DNA of 64,000 bases from Larix kaempferi. Its lineage: Eukaryota > Streptophyta > Pinopsida > Pinales > Pinaceae. Positions 31,465-40,763 of this stretch are shown in pieces. The position numbers and the translations under genes are program-made. Numbering within the stretch: position 1 is the first letter of the stretch; the number at the start of each line of letters is the position of its first letter. The DNA is taken from positions 8,076,501 through 8,140,500 of the forward strand of contig BSBM01000386.1 of assembly GCA_027924585.1 (NCBI GenBank), given 5' to 3'. The notes beneath the pieces were generated by a model. The model saw nothing but the letters and a program-made list of their open reading frames with translations. It did not search any database and was not told where the DNA came from.

Positions 31465-32823
31465 ATGAGGCTGATGAGTTCACATTGTGTGATTGGCAGG
31501 ATGCCCCAGGTTCTTTGGAGAGAGCGGGAGATCCCTGATGAGACCATGGGTTTCATTCGAGGGAACCGCCATGTGCGGACAGTGCTAGGATTGTGCGGAC
31601 TTTTGAAGTTCGCACAGATACCTATGATACGGACAGCAACATTGTTGCTGAACCGTCTGATCAGCTTCTGGGAGCCGGACATACAGGCTTTCCGGGTACA
31701 GGGTGAGAGGGTGGACCTTACCCTGACCGATGTTTACTTTCTGACGGGGTTGCCCTGCTTGGGCAGGGTGGCAGATACACAGCCGCGGGTTGCCGCGGAT
31801 GTTGACATGGAGGACATGTTAGAGAGATACTGTGGTCCTGACGCGGTTGTGCATAGGAATGCACTCCTGGTGAAGGACCTACAGGAGCCGGCTGTGCGGG
31901 CCATGGCGGCGTGTGTGGTGCGGGTATTGGGCTCCCAGTCACCGGAGAAGGTGTCTGGGGGTCAGATGCAGATGGTAGAGCGCGTCTTAGATGGGACGTA
32001 CTACGCCTGGGGCCAGATGTTCCTGACCTGCGTTCAGCGACAGCTGACGGCAGCGAAGGAAGATGGCAAGGGCTTTTGCTTTGGGTCCTTCCTATGTGCC
32101 TTCTTTATGGAGAGGGTACCCACCCTGCGGCCACGGGTGCCGATTAGGCCAGGAGGGATGAGGGAGCCGAGGATAGTCCGTTGGGGTGAGATGATGCGTC
32201 GCCGTGGTGGCGGCGACGTGGGTAGGTATTTTACGCAGGAGTTGTACCTGCAGTGGCTCCAGATACCGTTGACACTGGACGACTTCCCTTATCGGGATAT
32301 GGACTTTACGGGAGATCCGGAGGCGCCACGAGCACCAGGACAGGCATGGGGTCCCGACGGTACGTATGTGTTTGTATTGCATGTTATGTATGTCAAATTT
32401 TATGTATATGATATTAGATAGATATACTGTGACTGATCTATGGGTGATCTTGCAGATGTGGGCCCGAGGCCACCTCCAGGGCATGTGGCCCGGCGGGGTA
32501 TTGTGGCCGTTCCAGCTTTGCCGGGACGAGGAGAGGTGCGACGCCGGGATCCAGAGGTGACCCTACAGTCTGTACGGGAGTTGCTAGATCGGTTATTGAT
32601 AGGAGTGACCGACGAGGGGTGGCGAGATGTCGATCCTGATGTGGTACGGGATTGCATGGGGGCACCCCGTGAGTTCAGGTCCATCGCGATCCGGGTGGCG
32701 ATTTTGGTGGACCGGGCCCGGGCACAGGAGGCCGGAGGCGAGGAGGACTTGCCGGAGGAGGAGCGAGGGGAGGATTCAGAGGCAGCCGATGCCGGCAGTG
32801 ATGCAGGATACGACTCCCATTAG
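31465..32823 (+). CDS. Antisense gene of B2: plant mobile domain (PMD) protein, two exons
   Basis: Exon 1 is 31465-32359 and exon 2 is 32456-32823; the 96-nt intron starts gtacgt and ends ttgcag, and splicing keeps frame with a GAT codon across the junction, giving 420 residues. The PMD lies near the N-terminus: LCGLLKFAQIP, then LISFWEPDIQAFRV and GERVDLTLTDVYFLTGLPCLG, the family signature. A Cys/Met-rich helical region follows; the C-terminus is very acidic (PEEERGEDSEAADAG). PMD proteins occur as host genes and as passengers of plant transposable elements; role unknown. The gene is opposite to the element, as reported for extra ORFs in some Tat elements. B1 has the same exon 1 length (895 nt) and intron position, which argues for coding selection. 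Without splicing the frame stops 62 nt into the intron. Confidence 0.75.
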
Positions 32824-32977
32824 GGGGATGCAGGGGACTCCTCCCCGAGTTTTTTGTAGCTACGGCATGTATGTAGATGAGGCTTTAGGCATGTATAGCC
32901 ATTTTTTGTATAGCTGAGTACAGGGGTACTCAGGACATGTACAGCACTGAACATGTATATTTTTTGATATATATATA
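32824..32977 (+). other. 3' end region of the PMD gene, B2
   Basis: Non-coding, with gtactcaggacatgtac and a poly-T and AT run (32960-32978). B1 has the counterpart at 45249-45392. It would hold the polyadenylation region of the antisense gene; no clear AATAAA was seen. Confidence 0.4.
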
Positions 32978-33160
32978 TGCACGTGGATGCACCTTTTATA
33001 TGATGTGTTATATTTGTACGCACGTGGATGCGCTTTATGTGTTATGATATGTGTACATTGCACGTGGATGCAAGTAGGTTAGGATGTTAGGCACGTGGAT
33101 GCCCCTTGTGTATTTTATGTGATGCAACATGATATATGTATGTTTAGGCACGTGGATGCC
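32978..33160 (-). repeat. Array of five short hairpins with covarying stems, B2
   Basis: Five copies of GCACGTGGATGC, each extended by paired flanking bases: T-A at 32978-32991, C-G at 33019-33032, TT-AA at 33058-33073, G-C at 33090-33103 and G-C at 33147-33160. Read on the element strand each is a stem closed by GCA/TGC with the loop TCCACG. Spacing is 26-57 bp and the spacers are unrelated AT-rich sequence. The core contains CACGTG (G-box). B1 has eight such units at 44984-45248. Confidence 0.85.
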
Positions 33161-33273
33161 CCTATGGATATGCATGTGGTGTATCTACAGGAATGCCAAT
33201 GTGGATGTGATGCAATCTTTTTGGGTTTTTATATGTATTTTTATGAGATGCTATGGGATGATGATGCATGATG

Positions 33274-33702
33274 TTACATGGTGTGATTGATATGCCAGTC
33301 TAGTATGTTGTTGGCCATTTGGTCTGCGACACGATTTTGGGCTCTGGGGACATGTGTGAATGTGATGGATTCAAATTGTCGACTGAGTTGTTTTGTGCGC
33401 AGGAATTTTCTAAAAAGGCAGGGATCACGCACCTGGTAGCAGTTGTTGAGCTGGGAGACAAGTAGCTGGGAGTCAAGGAACACATGAAGGTGACTTATGC
33501 CCATTTGGAGGGCGGCAGTCAGGAGACTGGTCACAGCATCATACTCCGCCTGATTATTGGTAGCAGCGCCTATACATATTCCGTCAAGGTGAATCATTTC
33601 GTTGGAAGGGGAGTACAAGACCCATGCTGCAGAAGCCAGGTTGGGAGACCAGCGGCTTGCGCCGTCAGCGAAGCCAGTGTAACTAGGTGGAAGATGGTCC
33701 AT
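33274..33702 (-). CDS. Second RNase H of B2 (142 aa), downstream of the integrase position
   Basis: An intact frame with all four expected acidic residues: Asp13 in FADGAS, Glu53 in NNQAEYDA, Asp77 in LDSQLLVSQL and Asp127 in VADQMAN. These motifs are those of the archaeal-like (type I) RNase H found as an extra domain in Tat elements, distinct from the gypsy RNase H fused to RT. It would cut RNA in RNA-DNA hybrids during cDNA synthesis. Here it is a separate ORF with its own ATG after the place of integrase, not between RNase H and integrase. The ATG follows ttacag, a possible splice acceptor, also seen in B1. Integrity in an element lacking RT is notable. Confidence 0.82.
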   Translation of the reverse strand: MDHLPPSYTGFADGASRWSPNLASAAWVLYSPSNEMIHLDGICIGAATNNQAEYDAVTSLLTAALQMGISHLHVFLDSQLLVSQLNNCYQVRDPCLFRKFLRTKQLSRQFESITFTHVPRAQNRVADQMANNILDWHINHTM

Positions 33703-33799
33703 CTGTAATCATGCAGGAAGGATGAATGTAAGATGATGGTAAAAAAGTGAAAAACAAAAAGAGAGCAAACTGTACAATGTGGACCCATGAGGTCGCAAG

Positions 33800-36700
33800 T
33801 TATTCTATGGATAGAGATTCCGTAGGATGCAACCCTTCATGGGGGTTGCGTAAAGGGAGGCCTTCAGAGTTGGTTTCGGTATGAACATGGAGTTTCTCTG
33901 ACCGTGTGTCTATGTGATGATTGAGAATGGCGGGGTTGAAACCAGGCATTCTGTTAGAGGGCCAAGCAAAGACATCACGGAACTCTTGGAAGAGTTGTGT
34001 ATAATCCTCAAGCTCCCGCTCGTTGCAGGAGGCTCCTAAAGTGATGAGCTCAGGGGCATATCCTGGGAACGTTGAGGGAGGAAAAGGATGTTGTTTCTGA
34101 CGAACGGGGGTTACGTCAGGCCAGGTGTCAATGTGGTGCTCTATAATTGCGGGGTCAAGACCAGGCATTTCGGTATAGGACCAAGCAAAGACATCACGGA
34201 ATTCTTTGAAAAGGTTTATGTAGTCCTCAATCTCTTGTTTACTGCAGAATGCTCCTAAAGTAATAAGTTCAGGGGCACGACCTGGAGCAGCAATATCAAC
34301 TTGGATGACAGGTGAGATGTTGGCCATGTTGCCCTCCTCGAAGGCATCAGGAGCAGGAATAGGGTCCTTGAACCAGTCAACCTTAGTGGGGAGGAAGTCT
34401 TTGGATTCGACCGCGTATTGGGTAGCGGTGCTAGAGGAAGATGCTTCTGGGATGAAATAGGAACGGTGGTGCATATCATCCCAAGGATAATCCGGGGCAG
34501 TAAGGGCCTCAAGAATCTCCTCATCAGTATGGAAAGTTTGTGTCATCAAGTCAGTTGACGAGGGAGTAGTGTTGGAAGAGATCATATAGATGGTATTAAC
34601 CTCTCCGTAAGGTGAAGAATCTGGGGGGTAGATCTCTTCAATGGTGGGTGGTGCCGTCTCAAGATCCAGATTGTTCATCTCATAGAGAGCCGCTCTGTAA
34701 TCCGGGAGATCGGGACAATGATGTGAATAGTGCCCGTAAATACCGCAGATGGCGCAGGAGTGGTTGGTACGTAGGGACTTATCTTTAGGCTTAGGAGTGG
34801 GGTTTAGTTCGACTGTTGGGATGTTGGGGTCATCGTCGAGCATCTGCATGTGCTTCTGTAATGCGGGTAACTGTGGGCACTGATGGGTCGCATGGCCCAA
34901 CTCGTCACACAGCGAGCATTTGGGAGGAGCACGAAACACTGGAGGGTTCTTGACTGTCTTTGGAGGTGGTACAGCAGTGTAAGGTTGAGGACCTCTGCCC
35001 CCAGTGGGTTTGGGAGTAGGAGGAGGTGTCGTGGAGGACGAAGGGGTAGAGACACCGGGAGGTGGCTGAGTGGTAGTAGCCATGGGTTGCACCGGCTGGA
35101 GGACGACATCAGGTGTCGGCGGGCGAACGGGAGGCGAAAGATACCATACAGGTAATCCCAAGGTTAACCCAGGGAGGCTAAGGGTAGCCATGACCGGGGC
35201 GCTTACTACTCCCGACGGAGGGACTAGGAAGGGGATCGTATGGATCGGTGTAACACCAATGTGGCTAGGTACCAATGGTGGTTTAGGCAACAAGGGTGGT
35301 TGAGTGTTAGGTGGTAGATTGTCGTGGGACAAGGTACATAAGTCAGAGACTTCGGGCGTAGATGACGGCGGAGGAATGGATTGAAAGGTGGAGGTCATCG
35401 GCGCGTCTGAGTAGACTCCAGGCCCCGAAGAGGAAACAAATGAAGTGGTGGCAGGAGAAACAGGTTGTTCAACCATGGGGAGAACGTTTTCCGGTGCCGC
35501 CGGAGCACTGGGATCATAGTAGGTGAGCTGGTCAATCTTAACCACGCGTCCTTCATGGGGGAACATCATGGTGCGAAAGACAGAAGAGGCAACCGCCCGC
35601 ATGGCATACATGTAGCTGCGGCCAAGTAGAAGGTTGTAATCTAATTGGGCATTGATTACCTCTATATCAATAAGGACTGTTTTACCACCTAACTGGACAG
35701 GAACGTTGGGCAGGAGGCCTTGAGGCTGGGCCGAACGACCGTCGTAGGCACGTAACGCAGTAGTGGACTGCTGGAGAGGAGAGGATCCTAGCTTCTGCCA
35801 TACAAATGTAGACATAACGCATGTGGAGGCACCCTCATCGATGATGCACCGATGGATAACAAGGTTCCTAACGGAGACAGTAACTTGGAAGGCTAAGCTG
35901 GAAGGTAGGCGTGGTTCAGACTGGTCTAAATCAAAGGCCATCAAATGCGAATCGGTTGGGTCAATCCCTCCAATGGCGGAGAGTAAAGTCTTGCGCTGGG
36001 AAGGGCAGTTCTTCAAGACTTCTAACGCAGACATGGCTGCGGGAGATTGGGCTAGGTCGTCTACGATGTTGTAGTTTGACGCAGCGCACGCATTAGGGTT
36101 ATTGTTGATTCGGCGAAGTGGAAAACGAGGTGCTTTCGCAGCGCCGTCTATGGGAGGCGGAGGTATACGTAACGCCTGATCGGTGGGATGAGCGTTAGTA
36201 GGTTTATCCGTGGGAGTGGCTTCAGAGGTGGAGCCATATTGGTTCCGACGGGTCTGTAGGTTGACGTCAGCAGATGACATCATCAGCAAGTGGTGGGTAC
36301 CTGAGTCAAACATGGGTTGATCAGGAGCAGCGTAAGTGATCTGTTGTTGTTGGGGTGCATTGGCTTGCTGGGGATCCAACGGCTGAGTGTTCACTACGCC
36401 TTGGGTCGGTAAGGGGTTTTGCAGCACCAAAGGGGGTTGCTGAGGTTGGGGGGGGTTGGGCGGTGCTTGGGGAGCCGCATGCCCTTGGCGATGGGCCTCG
36501 TCAACCCAGAGCTGCCGAGCTCGCTCTAAATGTGGGCAAGCGTGGGTGTAATGTCCATAGACTCCGCAAATAGAACAAGGGTGGTTTGTTCGCAGATTGG
36601 GGTTTTTAGCCTGCTTGGGCGGGCGATCAGGGTTTTGATTAGCGGGGGCCGCGTTGTTGTTGTCAGGGGGATTAGCCGGTTGACCAGCTTGGTCCGCAGG

Positions 36701-38482
36701 TTGGTTGTTTCCCCGATTACGGCCCTTGCCGCGATTCTGTTGGCCCTGGTTACGTTGGTTGTTCTGGTTTTGCTGCGGATTCTGTTGGGTGTAAACTTGC
36801 CCTTGGGCAGCAGGTGGATTCTGAGGTTGCGCAGGTGCTGGAGCAGGCTGCGGAGGATGATATGCAGGTTGAGGCTGAGCAGGTGCAGCAACTTGAGAGG
36901 GTGGCTGATAGGACTGCGGAGCAGGTTGTGGATGTGCCGCAGGGGCTACCTGTGGCGGATAATAAGCTGGTGGGGCTTGTGAAGGCGCAGGAGCCGGGGC
37001 AGTCTGCTGATGGTAGTAAGGCTGAGGGGCGACTGGAGGAGCATAAGCAGGAGTCGCATACCCAAAGCACTGAGGTGGACACGAAGGTCCATGGGAATGG
37101 TGATGTGTCATGGGAGCATATGAGTTGGTTGCTCCAGACTGGGAGGTAGCCCTCGACAGGTCGGGGCCAGGGGTAGGACGTGCTATAGAAAATGGTTGGG
37201 GATGCGAAGAAACACGGCCAATGATACCATCAGCAGCGTGGGATGCCCCCGGCGCATCATGATGGGAGGACTCGCCGCGAGGGGCGTCAGGTATAATGGT
37301 ATAAAGGTAACCCAACTGGGCGTAAATGAGGTCGAACTGCTGTGCCTTAAGGATGGCCTCTTCTTCAGACTGGGGTCTTTCTGAAGCTACATCCTTAGCA
37401 ATAACAGGAAGCAGGGACTTGAGGAACCAATCGAGGAAGATACGGTCGTCAAGTTTGATCTTGCATAAGCTACGGCGTCGACGCCACTCATGGATGTGAT
37501 CCGTGATATGGGTAGCCGTGTTTTGTCTACAAGATAGAAGGATCTCAACGCCCGCGTCATAGCGGACTGGCAACTGGAAGAACTGCAGGAAGGTCGAGGC
37601 CAGGGAAGAAAAGGTGGCGTGGGTCCCATGAGGCTGCTCAATATACCACTTGGCTGCAGAGCCAGTGAAGGTGCGCTGTAAGAGACGGAGGCGAACAGAG
37701 TCATCCACTATGGAGTTAGAGGAACACCATAGGTGGAAAGACATGATGTGGTTCTGTGGGTCCTCACCGGCCTTGCCCTCGAACTTAGGGATGTCCGAGG
37801 GGAGCTTGGTAGGCATATGAGGCCATGTAGGGTCGTGTCGAATGGGATCGTTGGTCAATCTGGCCAGGTCAGGTAGGTTGAGGCTAGCCATGAATGGCAA
37901 ACTGGAAGAAGGCTGTGACACAGTAGTGCTATGGACCAAGTTGGGGCCAGTGCCCCCAAGTGGAGGGACAAGATTTAGGGTGGTGCCCCCAAGTGGGGGA
38001 ACTGAGATAGTGGAGGATGGTCCAGCACCACCATGGGTAGTGTGAGCCACTGATGTAGTGGGGATAGGTATTCCCGCTGTGGGAATAGGTACCGTGAGGG
38101 GAACGGTAGATGGTTGCCCCATGGAGGGCATACCAAAAACAGGTGTAGTAACTGGTGTAGTGGTGGATGTGCCACCACTGGTCCCTATGACAAATGGAGT
38201 GGAAGTCGTGCCAGCCATGGGGCTAGTAGGGGCAGTATAAATAGGGTTCTCAGACTCTTCGTCAGAATCAGAGGTAAAGTAAGGTGCGTCACTATCTGGT
38301 GACGGAGTCCTACGTCGCTGACGAGTGGAGTCAAGTGACAAGGCTCTAGATCTGTGATGAGTGGTATCAACGGACAATGATCGGAATCTGTGACGAGTGG
38401 TGTCAAGAGAACCGTGCTGTGGGGGCTCGCCCCTGAGGCACCGAGAATGTCTCGGGGACTCAATGGTGACAGATGGTGTCAA
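33800..38482 (-). CDS. gag: Gag-protease polyprotein of B2, 1560 codons, intact
   Basis: One uninterrupted frame. Arg-rich N-terminal repeats (residues about 25-60), gag domain (about 210-400), a Pro/Gln-rich region (about 430-600), zinc knuckle CSICGVYGHYTHAC (about 636), protease with IDEGAST (Asp about 882) and LLLGRSYMY, then a Pro-rich linker and two more knuckles (about 1188 and 1243). The pre-RT block (ITLGA-C, DVFAW, PGLDPAIIEHHIDT) occurs twice near the C-terminus, then the frame runs into the last 70 bp of the integrase gene (LRNP). RT, RNase H and integrase core are missing. The frame opens without an ATG (TTG at 38480-38482; first Met at residue 89), and caacccacag just upstream could be a splice acceptor. 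Confidence 0.87.
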   Translation of the reverse strand: MTPSVTIESPRHSRCLRGEPPQHGSLDTTRHRFRSLSVDTTHHRSRALSLDSTRQRRRTPSPDSDAPYFTSDSDEESENPIYTAPTSPMAGTTSTPFVIGTSGGTSTTTPVTTPVFGMPSMGQPSTVPLTVPIPTAGIPIPTTSVAHTTHGGAGPSSTISVPPLGGTTLNLVPPLGGTGPNLVHSTTVSQPSSSLPFMASLNLPDLARLTNDPIRHDPTWPHMPTKLPSDIPKFEGKAGEDPQNHIMSFHLWCSSNSIVDDSVRLRLLQRTFTGSAAKWYIEQPHGTHATFSSLASTFLQFFQLPVRYDAGVEILLSCRQNTATHITDHIHEWRRRRSLCKIKLDDRIFLDWFLKSLLPVIAKDVASERPQSEEEAILKAQQFDLIYAQLGYLYTIIPDAPRGESSHHDAPGASHAADGIIGRVSSHPQPFSIARPTPGPDLSRATSQSGATNSYAPMTHHHSHGPSCPPQCFGYATPAYAPPVAPQPYYHQQTAPAPAPSQAPPAYYPPQVAPAAHPQPAPQSYQPPSQVAAPAQPQPAYHPPQPAPAPAQPQNPPAAQGQVYTQQNPQQNQNNQRNQGQQNRGKGRNRGNNQPADQAGQPANPPDNNNAAPANQNPDRPPKQAKNPNLRTNHPCSICGVYGHYTHACPHLERARQLWVDEAHRQGHAAPQAPPNPPQPQQPPLVLQNPLPTQGVVNTQPLDPQQANAPQQQQITYAAPDQPMFDSGTHHLLMMSSADVNLQTRRNQYGSTSEATPTDKPTNAHPTDQALRIPPPPIDGAAKAPRFPLRRINNNPNACAASNYNIVDDLAQSPAAMSALEVLKNCPSQRKTLLSAIGGIDPTDSHLMAFDLDQSEPRLPSSLAFQVTVSVRNLVIHRCIIDEGASTCVMSTFVWQKLGSSPLQQSTTALRAYDGRSAQPQGLLPNVPVQLGGKTVLIDIEVINAQLDYNLLLGRSYMYAMRAVASSVFRTMMFPHEGRVVKIDQLTYYDPSAPAAPENVLPMVEQPVSPATTSFVSSSGPGVYSDAPMTSTFQSIPPPSSTPEVSDLCTLSHDNLPPNTQPPLLPKPPLVPSHIGVTPIHTIPFLVPPSGVVSAPVMATLSLPGLTLGLPVWYLSPPVRPPTPDVVLQPVQPMATTTQPPPGVSTPSSSTTPPPTPKPTGGRGPQPYTAVPPPKTVKNPPVFRAPPKCSLCDELGHATHQCPQLPALQKHMQMLDDDPNIPTVELNPTPKPKDKSLRTNHSCAICGIYGHYSHHCPDLPDYRAALYEMNNLDLETAPPTIEEIYPPDSSPYGEVNTIYMISSNTTPSSTDLMTQTFHTDEEILEALTAPDYPWDDMHHRSYFIPEASSSSTATQYAVESKDFLPTKVDWFKDPIPAPDAFEEGNMANISPVIQVDIAAPGRAPELITLGAFCSKQEIEDYINLFKEFRDVFAWSYTEMPGLDPAIIEHHIDTWPDVTPVRQKQHPFPPSTFPGYAPELITLGASCNERELEDYTQLFQEFRDVFAWPSNRMPGFNPAILNHHIDTRSEKLHVHTETNSEGLPLRNPHEGLHPTESLSIE

Positions 38483-40014
38483 ATCTCTGTGGGTTGAGGT
38501 GAGTATAAAAACAGCTCAAAAATCCTAATGCAACCGAGTGTGCAGAAGGAGAGCTAAAAAGCAAGGCACTCAGGCCAACAACCAACTCAAAACACCCACT
38601 GCAGCAGCTGTGCTACGATAGGTGGAGTAACAACAAAGATGGTCAGAATACCAACAAGCAGCAGGTTTCCTAGAAACATAAAATGGTGGACTCACTAGAC
38701 CAAAGGGAGGTAAAGGAGCATGCAAACACCTAACTAAAAGTATTCTGACTCAACTAAACATATCCTCTGCAAGGTGATGAAATCCAAGTCAGACAATATG
38801 AGTAGGAAAGCCAAGTGGCTATGATATCCCCCTACCGGGAGGGACACCGGGTAGTCAATCCTAGAAGAATGGCAACTAAGATACCCCGTTCATGACACGT
38901 CCAGAAAGGTGAATCTGCCGTTTAGTTCGTTGACCGCAATACCCCTATACAGGGATATCCCGCGAACCGCGAAAGGTAGCCCTTCGGTTACTGAATGGAG
39001 TGCGGTATTCCACTCAGGCCTCCGGAACCAGTCTCCCGACTTCAACCCTCCTAAGGGAGAGGCCCTCTGATAAACTGGTCGTGACCGTGCCAAAAAGTAC
39101 TAGGGGATTTTGGTTCCCTATTTGGACAACAACTATGTCTCAAGTGAAATAACCAAGGGGTGTTATTGGAAGCCTATCCCCCTGATCCTACCTAACTACA
39201 ATGATTCTTTTGTGTTCCCCAAGTGGGGTTAGAATGTTGGTTTAGTTAGGTACTTTTTAAGGCTCACTTGATTTTATGTGACAGAGTGTGTGCTCGTGAG
39301 GTAATGATCCCAAAAATAGAAGTGCCACAAGGGGGGGCAACTTCCAATCTATCAACAATACTGAAATTGAAAGTTTAACTTGCAAAATTTTCTGAATTAA
39401 AAATACTGAAATTTGTAAAATGAAATCTGTAAAAGGAACAGAAATTATGTTGCAGAAAGGCTGTAAGGTAGTGAACTGCAGGTAAGACAGGGGGCTGTTC
39501 AGATGCAGAAAATATTGCAGCAAAAGGGGCTGGGCTCAAAACAGGAAAAGAGCAGAAATCAGACCGCGGGTCTGTGGCGATTTGGAACAGGCCGACCGCG
39601 GGTTTAAGGGAAACAGCGGCGGTCAGGTCGCGGCTATCAGGCCAACAGAGGCAGTCGGGACGCAGGAAATAGGGAACAAGACGCAGTCGGGTCGCGGCAA
39701 AAAGGGCTAACAGGCGCAGTCGGGACGCACGAAAGAGGCAGAAAGCCGCAGTCGGGACGCCGGAAAAAGGCCGACAGGCGCAGTCAGATCGCGGCAAACA
39801 GGCTGATTAGCCACGGTCGGATCGCAGGTAACAGACTTGAATCCGCCGGCAGGGCGTCGGAAGCAGTCTGAGAGCCGCGGTCGGATCGTAGGTAAAGGCC
39901 TGAAAGGCGCGGTCGGGACGCGACTGCAGAGGGAAAAGACGCGGTATGCGGCGGCCGAAAGGGACAGCCGAAAGTAAAAAAAAATTCAAAACGGAAACCA
40001 GAAATTCGAAAACT
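38483..40014 (-). other. Leader of B2 with GC-rich repeat array
   Basis: On the minus strand: primer site, then a GC-rich array (39560-39960), then about 1.1 kb of unique leader matching that of B1. In the array, gcagtcgggacgc or gcggtcgggacgc recurs about every 32 bp; GC and GTC pair with GAC and GC around GG, making small hairpins. Frames such as 39375-39797 (minus) follow the repeat and are not taken as genes. Confidence 0.6.
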
Positions 40015-40027
40015 AGGGGAGTCGCCA
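40015..40027 (-). other. Primer-binding site of B2 (tRNA-Arg type)
   Basis: On the minus strand TGGCGACTCCCCT, one mismatch to the 13-mer in B1 (TGGCGACTCCGCT), located 4 bp after the LTR end. Confidence 0.7.
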
Positions 40028-40031
40028 AAAC

Positions 40032-40758
40032 TGTAGCTAGGGTTTTACCCCTAGCTTGTGCCAATGAGCACCTACTAAGGAGAATGGACTCCTTAGTAGC
40101 AGTTCAATAATGATTAAATGATTAAGCTAAAACAACAATTAACAAACTACTTTAAACATTACATGAGACATAAATAAAAGATGTAAAAAATGGTTTTATA
40201 TTAATGTTACCTTGAGTGTCAAGGTTGATGAAGCCCTTTGCAGTGTCCAAGAGGATGCTCCAAGCTTCAGAATGCTCCTTTCTCCTTCTCCAATGTTGGG
40301 GATGGGCCAAAGGTGGCTCTCAAGATGAAAATAGTTCAAAGGTGAACTAGGGTTTCGAGAGAGATTTTGGCAGAGTAAGGGTGCTTGTGATTGTGGATAT
40401 GGAATAAGGGATCTCCATCACCTATTTATAGTTTTTTGGTGGTGGAGAGCTGACCCATGGTTTTAGGAAACACATGGTTTTGTGCAGCTGTATAGGGTTT
40501 TTTTCCTCCTTTTCCTCATTATTTTATATTTTTTATTCCCTTTTTAGGGGATTTTTGCTATTTTTGGAGGAAAAGGGGGTTTTTTTTGGCCTTTTTAAGG
40601 CTATTTTGAGGGTTTTGTGGCCTTTTGGAGGCATTTTAGGCCTTTTGGAGGCATTTTAATGGGATTTTTTGGGATTTTAAGGGAAAAATGGTAGGAAAAT
40701 GGACAAATGAGCCATATAATGTGGTAATGAGGTAGTGAACACTTTTTGGGTGTTAACA
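40032..40758 (-). repeat. 5' LTR of B2 (727 bp)
   Basis: Nearly identical to 27652-28375 and bounded by TGTAGCTAGG and TGTTAACA in plus view; the ATTAC target duplication follows at 40759-40763. A possible TATA box, minus strand ctataaatagg, is near 40420-40432. Confidence 0.95.
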
Positions 40759-40763
40759 ATTAC

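Larger units (their letters stand above)
27652..40758 (-). mobile_element. Element B2: young 13.1-kb non-autonomous relative of B1 without RT and integrase
   Basis: Inserted in reverse into the gag-pol frame of B1 with a perfect ATTAC target duplication (27647-27651 and 40759-40763). The LTRs (27652-28375 and 40032-40758) differ at only about four places by eye. Reading on the minus strand: LTR, primer site, repeat leader, intact 1560-codon gag-protease frame, last 70 bp of the integrase gene, second RNase H, hairpin array, PMD gene (opposite strand), GC hairpin array, 3' non-coding repeats, LTR. About 2.6 kb corresponding to RT, RNase H and integrase is absent relative to B1. It must have moved with RT and integrase supplied by another element. 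Confidence 0.93.

Noticed and set aside
34255-38463. Many frames of 60-150 codons on both strands across B2 gag-protease
   Set aside because: Shadows of the 1560-codon frame at 33800-38482, caused by its Pro/Gln-rich composition.
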